From: Podaxis mareebaensis
Lineage: Eukaryota; Basidiomycota; Agaricomycetes; Agaricales; Agaricaceae
Reading direction: 5' to 3'
DNA: 38,972 nucleotides
Assembly: GCA_018524725.1 (NCBI GenBank)
Contig: JAEUWP010000539.1
Coordinates: 1 to 38,972 of the forward strand
The position numbers and the translations under genes were made by a program. Position 1 is the first letter of the stretch; each line of letters begins with the position of its first letter. Under the pieces are notes generated by a model that saw only the letters and a program-made list of their open reading frames with translations, was not told where the DNA came from and ran no database searches. Shown here in pieces: positions 22,225 to 34,796 of this stretch.

Positions 22225-25200
22225 ATGGCCTCACAGCACAACCACCCCCCTGGACACTATGATGTGTCTGAAGACACACAATGACATCTCGACACCACGA
22301 TGCATGACATGAACGTACAAGGCCTACACACTCCAACCACTCCCCCTTCCCCATCCATCCCCTTGCCACATTATGAACTGACAACCCCCTTCCCCATCAC
22401 CACACCCCCAGCAGACATGTTGGCTCACGAATCATCCACCAATGATGAGGAAGCTCCAGAGGAGCTTCCCCTATTCCCTGAATTCGAGCTGAGCCATTTC
22501 CTAGCATCGCGCCCCATGTCAAGCACAACACACCAATCCAATGGTTCACACTCTGAACCATCAATGCTGGAATTCTCGCCCCCTGCTCTCAATGACATGG
22601 TCTCCTTAGAAGACCAAGTCAATTCCATATTTGCAGACTATGGCGTTATTAAACACCAATGCCAACACCAAATGTTGGTATATGCTGAAACGATTGTAGC
22701 GGAGTCGTACCATGAAACTGACTCACCAATAGAAGTCAGCTCCAACCAATTCCACACTACTTATATCAAAGCTTTGACAAAGCTTTGCATGGCCTACCAA
22801 AAGGCCCAGGCCACGAAGGTCAAATGAACTGACCTTACACCCATGCACAGCATATATAAAATACAACCTACTCAGCAGTACCTTGAGCATGTCCTTGACT
22901 CCACTAACAAGGGGATCACCTATGATCCCCTCAATGCCAAAATTGACAAAGTGATCGAGAGGGCCGAACAACACCCAGTGCATGAGCACCATTGTCAACA
23001 CAATAACGATGGACCACCAGCAACACCTCAACCACAACTACGCATTGCAGCTCCTCAAGTACATCCACGCCACCCATCCCCCTCATTGACTGCATTATTG
23101 AATACTGCCCAAGCTGTGGCACATTTACATGCACCCAGGCAACCAGGGGAAACAGATCAAGCTTACAATGAGTGCCTCAGTGTGCAACAATGACACACAC
23201 AAGGGTACAGCCTAAGGGCCACACACTTCACCATCGACAGGTCCACTGTTATGGATGGTGAGATGATTCCAGGGAATGATACCTTCATGAACCAATTGCA
23301 TCACCATGCCCCAACCTCTGGGGCATCACAATCCTGACCACTGCCTCCCCTGTTAATGCAACCTGACCCCTGGGGTCAGATCAATACCCCCAACCCACAT
23401 TGGTCACCTCAACTGCCCCCTATCCCTTCTCCCAAAGGGAAAGGACTGATGGGTGTACCATTGCCAAGAACAATGGTGCAGGGTAGTAACTACCCTGCAA
23501 TGAATCCTGAAACCATGAGATCACCATCGGCCAAACCCATGGCCGGCAGAAAATCCCCAGCAGCTTCAACATCAAATGTTAAAGCTGAGCCACCTTCTGC
23601 CACTAGTGTTCCCATGAATGCTGGCTCATTCCAAGCCTCAAGCACCCCATTTGTATTGCCTATGGCTAAACGAACCCCTCGTGCTGATAAGTGGAGTGAC
23701 CAGGTCGCCCTACAATGAATGTGAAACAAAGACATCCACACCTGTGGGTCATCTCTGATAGATGACCAATATATTAGGTTCAACGGACATATACCCATTG
23801 AGGCCACCATGTCGGAACATGAGGAGCAAAAGGCAGCTATTCATGTGTTCTTTGGAGGCCCTCTCAAGACACCTCAAACAGTTACTAACCACAAAATGGT
23901 CAGGATGGCCTCCCCACCCCAACAACCATCCTTGCAGGGGCAAAATCTACCCCTGCTATACAATCTACATCCCCTCTGAAATCTTCCTCCTGTCCAAGAG
24001 GAAGAAGGAGAGGAAGAAGATGATACAAAGGAGGAGTGGGAGGTATACACCACCTCACGACTCCCCACACTGAACTGAGGGGCTTGTCAATACTCTCTAG
24101 TCAGAGAGGTGCATGACAAGTCAGTAACTCCAGGGATCGTACAATCTGTCCAGAGTTACAATAACCTCATGTATGATCATTTACATCAAACGATTGATCA
24201 ATACCTCACACAACCAATTGAGTACCCCAAAGGTTATAAACCTTTGTTAAACAAACTCCCCACAGAAAAGAGCTTAGAACTGTACAGTGGAAGTCACTGA
24301 TTCAGAGACTTGTTGTCATTCATAACAAGTCTCTGTGCTGACTTCGCCATGAAAGGACTAGGGGGACAGAGTCCCACTATGGATCGACTACAAATCCTAA
24401 CCCTCCAATATTACCTCGTTGGAGAGGTGAAGGATATGTTTGTTTGTCATGTACTTAGTATAGATCATAGTAAATACGATTGGACATTCAAGAGCATCAT
24501 TACAGTACTCTATGACAGATTCATCAGACTGACATCAATGCACGAGGCTCGCAAAAGCCTCAAAGGAGTCAGATATAATCCCAAAGAAGGGATTCAACAT
24601 TATTACGATGCCATCTTGGGTTATTCACAAGACATGGCAATCCACCCTGATGATTACTCTCTCATCGAGACCTTCTTAGAAGGTCTACTGCAAACTATGA
24701 GACACTTCCTCATGTTTGACAGAGGGTTGTCACCTGAAATGAATCAACTCAAAGACTTTGTAGCACACACAGCCGATTGCGAGAATCAGATGCAAAGCAG
24801 TGCCTTCTTCGAAAGGGTTCTGAAACCCTCCCAACCACATGAACCATCAGCAGGCTTCTCAAAGAAACCTGCTGCAGCACAACCAAGAACAAGGACCACA
24901 TGGGTCCCTCATCACATATCCACAGGATGAGATCGCATTCCTGCCCATGAGCTAAGGCAATCCTCGAACACCTTTCCACCAAAATGACCATCAAGACCTC
25001 CACCTCGACAACACAAACCCAAGGCTCAATTCAAACCACAGGTACAGAGCAAGGTACCTGTTAAGCAGAACCAAGGGAACAAGGCCACAGAGAAAGGGCC
25101 TTGTTACGAATGCAGAAAACATGGTCACTGGGCACAAGAATGCCCAGAGAAGGGGAAACGGTGCAGCTATGTACAAGCTGCACACACAGTCATTCCAGTG

Positions 25201-28200
25201 AACGATGAAGAAGTTCTTCAACAAGAAGTTGAAGAAATTGAACAGGACTTGACCTCAGATGACAACACTGAGGTCCAAGAAGAACCAGAGTCTAGTTTGT
25301 CAAATGGAGATGAACTAGTACAAGTTGAAGTCATCGAATCAGACTATGGATCTGACATTGACAACGAATATGATTTTGCTGCCATGATTGGCAATGCAGA
25401 AGATGTCAGTGACACAGATTGCAACAACTTCAATGTCATCAACACTCTCACTGTCGAGCCCAGTGAGAAACCAGACCACAAAGTGAGGGTACACTGCGTT
25501 ACCCTCCATAAAGAGAAGGATAAGATTCTTCAGCCCCAAGCCTCCCTCAGCAAGAAACAATGTCTCGCCACTCTCATTGGTGTCAATGGTATTGACACTT
25601 GGACACTGTGGGACTCCGGTAGTATGACTACTGGCATCACCCCCACATTTGCACAAGTGGCTGGCATCAGGGTCAATGAACTATTAGACCCTCACATACT
25701 GCAACTGGGGACAGTGGGCAGCTGATCCACTGTCAAGTACAGAGTGACAGTAAATGTCACCATTGGAAACATATGTACTTGTACATATGTAGATGTAGCG
25801 AACTTCAATCACTACGACATGATAATCAGTATGCCATTCATGCGTATGAACAATGTCATCCTCGACTTCATCAAGAATGAAGTCAGAATCAGAAATGAAA
25901 CCATAGCAGTGGTGAACTTCACTGGCGAATCAGATACTCACCTGTGTTGCCACTGTGCAACTGACAAAAACAAGTCAAGTTGACTTGTGGAGGATGTTCA
26001 ATGAGATAATATCCGTTGAACATCCATAGAAGAAGTTCGAGATGATGAACAAAGTTCCCAAGGGAAAACATTACCCCACAACAGCTGTCACCTACTAGAA
26101 GAGGTTGAGAGTTCCATGAACTCTTGAAGGGGGGATGTAGGTCACAGAGGACACAAGGTCTCCTCCAAGAGAGACAAACTGAAGGGAAAATCACACCCTT
26201 CACCAAACGAAGAGGGACAAAATGCCCCTCATAGACCACAAAAAATGAGATACAAGTCTCATTTGACGGACAGACCCACTCAGAACCCAATGTTTGAGTG
26301 GTACTATGACCCCCGCATGCCTGCAGAATGGAATGCCATGGTCTGCGGCATATGGGAAATGTGTTGTCCTGGGGACGAACTACCAACTTTGACTGGGTTC
26401 ACACAACCCAACCTCGATGACATAGTTGAAACCCAGGAGTTTACCAGGGTACATTACCCTGATAAAATGGTATGAGATCAACTCTGCAGTATGATTGTCA
26501 CTTGTCTTCCAGTGGAAGATGATTCAGAAACATGGATACAAAATGCTCAGATCAACACTGAGAAGAGGAACCACCACCCTGAGTGACAAGGCCAGTACTC
26601 CAAGAAGGACATACTGATGCTGCACTAGCAGTGGTTCAATGAATTCGAGGACATAATGCATGGTCCTCCAGACGAGCTTCCCCCATTTCATGAAGTAAAT
26701 CATGAAATAAACCTTATTGACAAGAGTAAGAAGTATAGCTACTTCACTCCCAGATGCCCACAATCCCTGTGCAGGGAGTTTCACCAGAAACTCAACTGCT
26801 ATGTGAATGCAAGATGGTGGGAGCCATGACATATCTCCCAAGCAGCACTGTTATTGTGCATCCCAAAGAAAGACAGTCAATTACAAACTGTCATCAATGC
26901 ATGACAATGAAATGAAAACACTGTCAAGGACGCTACACCCTGGCCAGACCAAGACATCATTCAAGAAGACATCACTCGAGCGTGATATTGATCCAAGATT
27001 GATCTTGCTGATGCCTACGAGCAAGTCCAAGTATGTCTGGAAGACATAGACAAAATGGGATTTGCTACAATCACTGGCATGTATGTCAGCAACATAATGC
27101 AGCAGGGGGATTGTAATGCCCCTGCAACCTTTCAGCAGTTAATGACCACTATATTTCGCGATGTCATAGGTATATGTGTACACATATACCTTGACAACAT
27201 CTTCATATTCTCTGACTCAATAGATGAACATGAAGATCATCTATGACTTGTGTTTGAGTGACTGCACGAACACAAGTTATATGTCAAACAATCCAAATGT
27301 GATCTGTATGCAGATCATGTCGACTGCCTTGGTCATATTATCAATGACCAAGGGATACACCCAGACAAAGACAAACTGACTCATATTCAGGGGTGGCACA
27401 CTCCCAGAAACTATACCAATGTCCAATGATTTGTTGGACTTGTCAACTACCTGGCAAACTTTTTGCCAGATGTATCTGCATACACCAGGCCACTGCTTGC
27501 AATCACTCAGAATGGAACCCTGTTCCATTGGAGACCCCTTCACCAGTGCTGCTTTGACATGGTGAAGAGGATCTGCGAGAAGACCCCTATTGTCAAACTG
27601 ATAGACCCCAGAACTGGGGAACCCATATGGATCATCTGCAACACCTCTAAGACAGGTGTTGGAGCTATGTATGGACAAGGACCCACCTGGGCAGACTGCC
27701 ACCCAGCAGGATTCATGTCCAAGAAGTTCACCCCCACACAGCAGAATTATGCCATGCACAAACTCAAGACACTAGCGATTTTAGAAGCACTAATGAAGTG
27801 GGAGGACAAGCTTGTTGGCTACTGGATCCATGTTATCACAGATCACAAGGCGCTGGAGTTTTTCAAAACTCAAACACGATTGTCTAGCTGACAATGACGA
27901 TGGATGGACTATCTATTGTGCTTTAACTTTGACATTACATATGTCAAAGGAGAATGAAATAAAGTAGCAGACTGCTTGTCTCACTACTTTGAAAGTGATA
28001 CTCCAGGAGAGGAACACTCCCCTGGAGAATACGTCCAAGTTGACCACAGAATCGATCCTCACTGCGAGGATCTACCTCTACAATGAGCCAAGGAGATTGG
28101 GCATCTCCTTGACAGAGTCAAGGCAATGGTTGAGTGACCATTGCGGCAAAGCACCCACCTGCATGAATGACAGGAAAAACAAGAAATCGAAGCTCGTGAG

Positions 28201-29784
28201 CTTCAAGAAGCAGCCCAGAGACAGGTGGCTCAACAGGAGCCACAAGAATGAATTGTCAAGTCTCCAACACTGGGAGACATGTTAATGGGTAACATCACCA
28301 CCAAAGCTCCAATGGAGCTCCCAGTTGATGTGATGAAAACAATCACATCAGGATATGCATCCGACCCCATATTTTCAGCAGTGCTTGAAGCACCTGAGAA
28401 ATACAGTGGGTTTACCATCAATGATGACAGTATTATTCGAAGAACTACCCCCCAAGGACAGGAGGTAGTATGCGTTCCCAACGATTGATCCTTAATTACA
28501 GAGCTTCTGAATAAAGCTCACAAGATTGTTGGTCACTTCAGAGACCAATGGACAGCAGAGTACCTCTGAAGGTGGTACTGGTGGCCAAAAATAGCCAAAG
28601 ATGCATGCATGTTCTGCAGAACATGCAAAATATGTCAATGCTCGAAGGTCTCGACTACGAAACCTTCCAGGACACTGCACTCACTACCAGTCCCAACCAA
28701 ACCTTGGGATTCCATTGGAATGGACTTCATCAGTCCATTCCCTGAATCCAAAGGCTTTGACTACCTCTGGGTTGTCATTTGTAGAATGATGAGTATGATA
28801 CACCTGATTCCAGTACACATGCGGATGAAAGCATCTGAGTTATCTTGGATCTACCTACAAGAGATCATGAGGCTACATGGCCTCCCTAGTTCGATTGTAA
28901 GTGATCAAGATTCAAAGTTCACCTCCATTTGGTGGGTAGAACTCCATAAAATTTTAGGAGCTAAGCTCCTAATGTCCACATCATTCCACCCACAAATGGA
29001 CGGGCAGACCAAATGCATGAACTGGAATATTGGACAGATATTCTGAGCAACAGTCAGCCATGACCAGAAAAACTGGGTAGACAAGGTACCCATGACTGAG
29101 TTTGCTATAAACTCGAGTATATCAGCCACTACTGGGTATGCACAATTCGAATTGAACAGTGGATACATGCCCAGTATGATCCGAGAAATATGGGGCGACC
29201 TAACACCCCCTAAGGGTGTTAGACTATTTGCCAAAGCCACCCTGATGAACTTGGCATCTGCTCATGATGCCATCATAGAAGCATGGGTTTTCCAAACCTG
29301 CCAGGTGAACAAAAGGAGAGGACCTGAACCTGACATTAAAGCCGGAGACCTGGTGTTCCTCTCCACCAAAAATCTAAACCTACCAAAAGGCAGAGCTTGG
29401 AAGCTCTGCCCAAAGTTCATCAGACCCTTTAAGGTCTTGGAAGCCAAACCTGAGATGTCTAACTACTGTCTCAAGCTACCACCAGCCCTGCAGGAACATC
29501 GAATACACCTGACGTTCCACATATCATTGCTTCAGCCCTATAACACATTGGACGATGCACTATTCCCAAGCCAAAACAAACCAGAACCCTATGACTTTGG
29601 CATAGATGATGAACATGAATGGTTCATCAACAAAATCATCAGTCATTGTTTCACAAACAATGGCAAGGCAGAGTTCCGAGTCTGCTGGAGTCTAGGCGAT
29701 ATGACCTGGGAGCCATATAGCCATTGTAAAGACCTAGCAGCTCTAGATTGGTATCTAGAGCTGAAAGGTGCTAAGTCAATCTGA
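22225..29784 (+). pseudogene. Gag-pol of the plus-strand Gypsy, interrupted by TGA codons
   Basis: One frame of 2520 codons from ATG 22225 to TGA 29782, with no frameshift seen. Gag ends with a CCHC zinc knuckle (CYECRKHGHWAQEC, 25102-25143). The protease motif is DSG at 25612-25620. Reverse transcriptase spans about 26640-27470; its catalytic box reads YLDN (27187-27198) where the family has a second Asp. RNase H follows at about 27470-27960. Integrase has an HHCC-type segment (about 28500-28640), DDE residues in GMDFI and SDQDSKF, and Lys (AAA 29011-29013) where the catalytic Glu is expected. A chromodomain-like end contains FRVCWSLGDMTWEPY (near 29675). About three dozen internal stops are TGA; one is TAG (26626); none is TAA. 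As read, it cannot make active RT or integrase. Confidence 0.88.
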
Positions 29785-29934
29785 CAGCTACCACAGATCA
29801 GTCAATGACTATCAGTGGAAAAATTGATGGTGTCTGAAATTGGACACTTGACCCTGAGGATTGCATTCCCAATGTTTGGGAACACAGAGACAGGACAAAT
29901 AACTTTAATCTGTCTTCACCTCAGCACCACCACC

Positions 29935-32900
29935 ATGGATGCGCAACAACCACAAAACACACAAAACCAACAACACACATCAGTGCAGGGTGAAGCAAAT
30001 CACCCTGCACAACCTGGAGGCCCTCCAATGGGCCTCGAAGGGGGGAGGGCAATGGATATATCACCTGACCCAATCCCAGCTCTTCACCACAATGGGCAGC
30101 AACTCGCTGTCCAACAAGCACTACTATCTAACCTTGTGGGCTCAATACCACAAGGCCCAAACCAACTGGACCCATCGTATTTACATGTGATGCCTCTGCC
30201 ACCTCCACAGTTCACACAGGGTTTCCTGTACCCTGCATTCTACCCCCCTCCTTCTCCACACATGTATGGTTTTCCACAACCATACAGACATTACCCTCCA
30301 CTACTGGCACCATACCCACCATACCAGCAATCCACCCCAGCACCACTCATCCAACAACCATTCACACCATTCCAACAGATGGTGCCCACACCACAACAAT
30401 TACAGTCACTGACCCAAGATCAGCCAGCTACAACAATGTGACCAACGATGCTGGCCCCAATGACATCATCAGCAACTGATGCACAGAGGAACGATGTTCC
30501 TCCATCCTGACCCCCCTCAGCTGCCTCAGCCAAAGGAAGGAGCAAGGTGCAAAAACCCATGCTACCCTCGTCCTCTAAGGACAAGGGTAAACAGAACCCA
30601 CCCGAACCAGCACCAGCTGTGCTTTCCTCAAAAGCTCGAGGAAAGCAAAGGGCTGTAGATGTAGAACTCGAGGACAATCAATACATCCAAGAGCTGATGA
30701 ACTGACTCAACGAGGCAGGTCTTGTTATAGTGAGGCTGCTTTGGTCCATAAAGAGGCCCAATACATATCCACAGATTGTATCAAAGGAGACTTCTCATGT
30801 ACTAACAGATAGATTACCTTTAAGCACTGACAGAGTCAATGTGTCAAGATAACTATTACTTATAGTCATACAATATGTCTACTTCCTCAATATAAAGACT
30901 TTAAGCAACTTAGAGAGTGATAGATATTATATAGACAACTTAGATCATATCACTTATTGTTGATAAAGACTTATATTCGAGTCTCCACCTAACCAAGTAG
31001 AAACAATGCTTTCTACTTGTTAGTGTCGACAACTTATATACTGGACAGTGTATCTAATTATATATCTACATTAGAACTTTCTGGAAGTTCTTAAGGTACC
31101 AAGGCTTGACTCAGAGATTGACTTGGAACAATAGAAGGATGATCCTACTAATAATAGTTCAATACAAAAAGTTCTTTATCAAAGAAGTCTTCTTTTCTAA
31201 TAATAGGATGAAAGCTTATCAATCTGTAAAAGTCATACAACTTTTGATATTACATAAGCATAGTCAATGATAGAAAGATATAGAAGTAACAAACAAACTA
31301 AAGACTAAAGCTTTCAAATAAAACAATGAACAAATAGATTGAAAACATAATTAGTAAAGGTATAGCGGACATTTACTAAGTTCATACCAGGTCTACCCAT
31401 AGACCTGATATCCGAGCTGAGCACCAGCTCAAAACACACTGGCTGCAATGCCATTATCGAGGAGCTTTTAACAAAGCTCCACAGTTTACAAGACCGTTTC
31501 ATCATGCTCAAAGGACGAAACAGCCTATTGCAGAGGCAGGTCTTGAACCTGCAACAACAGTTGAACAAGAAGTTGGACCAAGAAGAAGAATGGCCCACAA
31601 AATGGCACACGACGTCTCAATCGATGATGTCATCTCAATGGGGGGTGCCGAGCACCCCACAAGACCCCACCACCCCAACACCACATACGGGCAATGAGGT
31701 AAAACCCTTACCTCGCCAATGCCGCCAACCATCACCACCACCAGCTGTGTTGTCATCGCATTGGCCACCACCACCTCTGGCCGACATCACCCTACCCTAT
31801 ATCGAGGAAGTACCATCTGGGGACATCGATGTCCCCATGCATGAACCCTTGACAAGCACAACCCTGAGGTCAACAAAACTGACCTCAAGTGGTATTGTAC
31901 CATCAGAGTCCCTCAAAGAGGGACTCTCCTTTGGCCAACCTATCCTGGTACACCCACCAGGAAATCTCCTACCAGAACCTGTAATCCACCTCCACCACGA
32001 GTTCATCTGATACAGTCCAGATGACCCAGAGGAACAGCTTTCAGGACTGGAATACTCAAGCGATGAAGACAACGATTCATCAAGGAATCATTGTAAGAAA
32101 AACAAGAAAAACCAAAAGGCACAATTGTCTGGAGATGATGATTGCACTGGTGTCTCCGACCTCATTGGACAAGGAGGCAGGATTCCTGACCTCTGGGGAC
32201 TTTGGGGTACCAAGCTGGGTATCAGAGAATGTGACAACTCCATGTGAGGAATGTTGTCACACAACATATACTATTGCTGGTGAATAAACACAGTATTCCC
32301 AGGCACAAATGCCCGACTTGTCACCAATGCTGAACTCCAAGGCAGGGAGTTCATGCACAGCAACAAGAAGGGCACAGTGCACCACATCACAGGTTGGGGT
32401 CTACTGACAACCCTGAGACAAGTCATACGACTATGGTGGTTTATGAATAACTGCCATGTCAACATCCACAGCAGATTCGAGGTGTACTTCCTACTCCGAG
32501 AACTGCACAACATTGCAACCTCAACCATGCCAGAGCATCATGATGATGCTATGGACTTCATATTGAACCTCGAGGGGTATGACCCCAACTTCCTGGTGCC
32601 TGGGATGCAACAGGAATATATGACCAGGCTCGAGCCCATTCTGCACGCTGTGCAAGATCACAGCACTAGGAACATTCTCAAACGGAATGAGGGTAAAGGC
32701 CTCCCAATGCCAACTGGCCCTCAGCTTTTTGATATTGACCTCTTAGGTCAATATCTCCTCATCTATGGAAATCCCAATACCCACAATGCCTACAATGGCA
32801 TTGCATTCGAATGGTAAAGACTCGTCCACCACTGTTGTGTCTTCAGTTATGGCTTGGGTCAAGCATTGAGCCCATCCAACAAGAGTGCCTCACAGAAATT

Positions 32901-33762
32901 CATGAGGCTATTTGCCATCCTTGTCATGACTCCGAACTTATACCAGGAATTCATTGCTGGATATAACAGTCATGTTCCACAAGAATGCACCTACTCCTCA
33001 CAAAACAGGCCTGTATTTTCAATATGGCCCCTAGACATGACCTCCTATGCCACACATAACTTGAGCCTCGACAATGTGGCTCATGCCCTCATTCATAATG
33101 GTATACCCACTTCTTGGGTAGACCATGCTTATCTCTTCGGGTTGTGGTGGTTGAACCACACCTATTGTGGTGACCAACTTCACCACAACCTGTATGATGA
33201 ACACAACAACCACCAGGTGGAATACCTCAACTGGTATCACGAACCACTGGCAATTCCAGAGTGGGATGGGTGGAGACATCCCACTGACAACAACCTCAAC
33301 TGGTTCTTGTACTTTGAGTACAAGAACATCCAACAAGAAAAAGGGGAGCATTTTGTTCCCCGTAGATGGTTACCAGCAGGGGCATCGCCCTTCTTCTGGC
33401 TCCTACAGAACCACAACTACCCTCAGTGCCTGCTGGAGCCACCCCCTTTACAACTGTGGTTGACTCACCCTCTTGCACTAACTTTCAACAAGTCAGCACC
33501 TGTGGTTTCCTATGAAACAGCTACTGAAACAGATGCTCAAATGATAGAGGCCAATGCCTCTGTATCTGCCTCCGACGTCACTGAACATCACCTGTCAGAC
33601 ACAACTATGACTGAGGCCACTGCCTCTGCCCTTGAGTCTGACCACCCACCCATCACCATTCTGGCCAAGGCCAACACCTCCACCTCCTCCTCTCAAGACA
33701 TCATCGGCGAATCCTCATCAATCACCTCTTCCCACTCATGTTCGTCCTTGTCACCCTCGTGA
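29935..33762 (+). pseudogene. Large unrecognised ORF downstream of pol (ORF2), broken
   Basis: Starts at ATG 29935 after CACCACCACC, and keeps the same frame to TGA 33760, 1276 codons including a 672-bp solo-LTR insertion; about 1050 codons without it. Parts: a Pro/Gln-rich N-terminus (about 29935-30430), a basic stretch, a Leu-heptad coiled coil (LLQRQVLNLQQQLNKKLDQ, about 31525-31585), a Pro-rich acidic linker, then a globular-looking half rich in Trp, His and Tyr (about 32290-33480), and a Ser/Thr-rich tail. Internal stops are TGA at 30439, 30508, 30703, 32008, 32245 and 32281, plus TAA at 32815. No transmembrane segment, signal peptide or known env/nuclease motif was recognised. Function unknown. 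Confidence 0.65.
30723..31389 (+). repeat. Solo LTR nested in the Gypsy ORF2
   Basis: 667 bp beginning TGTTATAG and ending CATACCA, flanked by the 5-bp duplication ggtct (30718-30722 and 31390-31394). Removing it plus one duplication rejoins the ORF2 frame. A second partial copy starts at 38677. It represents another LTR family, younger than the Gypsy it interrupts, reduced to one LTR by recombination. Confidence 0.85.
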
Positions 33763-33932
33763 TCGAGTCAACTCAAACCCTGCTTCCCCTACAAGGTGAT
33801 CCAGCACCTTGTTTAAACCTCACTATCGATTGGGCACTATATGTGTCCCCGTCTTCTGCTCATCACCACAAGTAACCTCATTACTTGTGCATTGAAATTC
33901 TTGACTGTACTTTATGGTCTCAACAGGGGGTG

Positions 33933-34195
33933 TGTAAGGGTTAAGCCCTTACTATCGTGGCCATCTCCTTTCTTGTTAACCAATATTGTAATAATTAATT
34001 GTTTAATTCTCACTGTTTACTTAACCCTGATGGATTACTTAATCCATCAGGAAAATATCCTTTATATTCTCGTTGTCAGCTGTCATCATGACAGCTGACC
34101 TTATAACACACTATGTACATCCCAATATATTGGGTTTATTGTACACTGGTGTGAACTAAGGTCATAAGCTCTAAGTAAGCCCCAGTAGGCTTACA
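33933..34195 (+). repeat. 3' LTR of the plus-strand Gypsy
   Basis: 263 bp, partner of 21856-22118, followed by target duplication ttgag. Differences from the 5' LTR are confined to CpG-derived sites, for example TATGTACATC here versus TACATATGTC in the 5' copy. Confidence 0.93.
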
Positions 34196-34220
34196 TTGAG
34201 CTCTTGATGTTGCTACATAG

Positions 34221-34787
34221 TCAAGGGGAGATGTTGTGGCCAATACAAGCAAGTTGGGCTGTCTCCATTGAGTTCAAAAGTCGAATGAGCATTCTAGCAG
34301 AATGCATGATAGTAGCAATAGTTTCCCTATAGATGTTGCAGTTCTGTACCAAAAGTGGATTCCTTTGAAGAGCAGGGTCCTGGGTGATGGAGTTAACCCA
34401 GTCCAAAGATTCTTGGAGTCAAACAAGTTTGGAGTCAAGGTTGGATACTTCACTAGGGAGGGAAGGTAGTTTGATTGGGGATCCAGTGTTGATGGGCCAG
34501 ATGAATTCTTGGGTTCTGATGCAGGTTGAGTAGGCTGGGAGCAGACAGAGTGGGTGTGAGATGAGGAAGGGTGCAGCATCCTGCATAATCATGGTTGTCA
34601 TAATGTGCTGTATGGCAAGGTGTTCTGTGATGGCATTCAGTTGTTCTTGGAAGGTGGAGGGTGTCTCAATGAGGGATGGGAGGCTGTTTGTGTCACAGCT
34701 AGTGCTTGTAGTAGCATTGGGAGGTAATTGAGTATCTTGCTGAGCTTCAGTTTGAGCAATGGGTTGTTGGGTGTTGGTGGTTGACAT
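34221..34787 (-). pseudogene. Small accessory ORF of the minus-strand Gypsy (ORF3)
   Basis: A 189-codon frame beginning 9 bp after the pol stop (ATG 34787) and ending TGA 34223-34221, with one internal TGA (34407-34405). The N-terminus is Gln/Thr/Ser-rich; the middle and C-terminal parts are amphipathic and helical (LDWVNSITQDPALQRNPLLV). No known domain was recognised. It resembles a small gag-like or accessory protein only in composition. The large Gypsy insertion lies about 20 bp beyond its stop. Confidence 0.5.
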
Positions 34788-34796
34788 CTCTGGTGT

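Larger units (their letters stand above)
21856..34195 (+). mobile_element. Complete Ty3/Gypsy LTR retrotransposon (12,340 bp)
   Basis: Both LTRs are 263 bp, begin TGTAAG and end CTTACA, and the element is flanked by a 5-bp target duplication, ttgag (21851-21855 and 34196-34200). Gene order is gag-protease-RT-RNase H-integrase-chromodomain (22225-29784), then a second long ORF (29935-33762). Excluding the nested solo LTR and its duplication (672 bp) the element is 11.67 kb, long for a fungal Gypsy because of the extra ORF. No canonical tRNA primer site follows the 5' LTR. A purine-rich AACAGGGGG precedes the 3' LTR (about 33922-33930) and may be the polypurine tract. Confidence 0.9.

Noticed and set aside
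29785..29934. Gag-pol and ORF2 as one giant polyprotein
   Set aside because: The 150-nt gap has the same open frame apart from TGAs, but it is too short to be informative, and ORF2 has its own ATG in a good context; the fusion cannot be excluded.
22225..33762. Alternative genetic code or selenoprotein use of TGA
   Set aside because: One TAG and one TAA also occur, the neighbouring kinase gene ends in TGA, and the LTR mutation pattern explains the TGAs by CpG decay.
22225..33762. Classical repeat-induced point mutation (CpA context)
   Set aside because: Gln codons CAA/CAG are abundant and intact, and TAA/TAG stops are almost absent; changes are confined to CpG.
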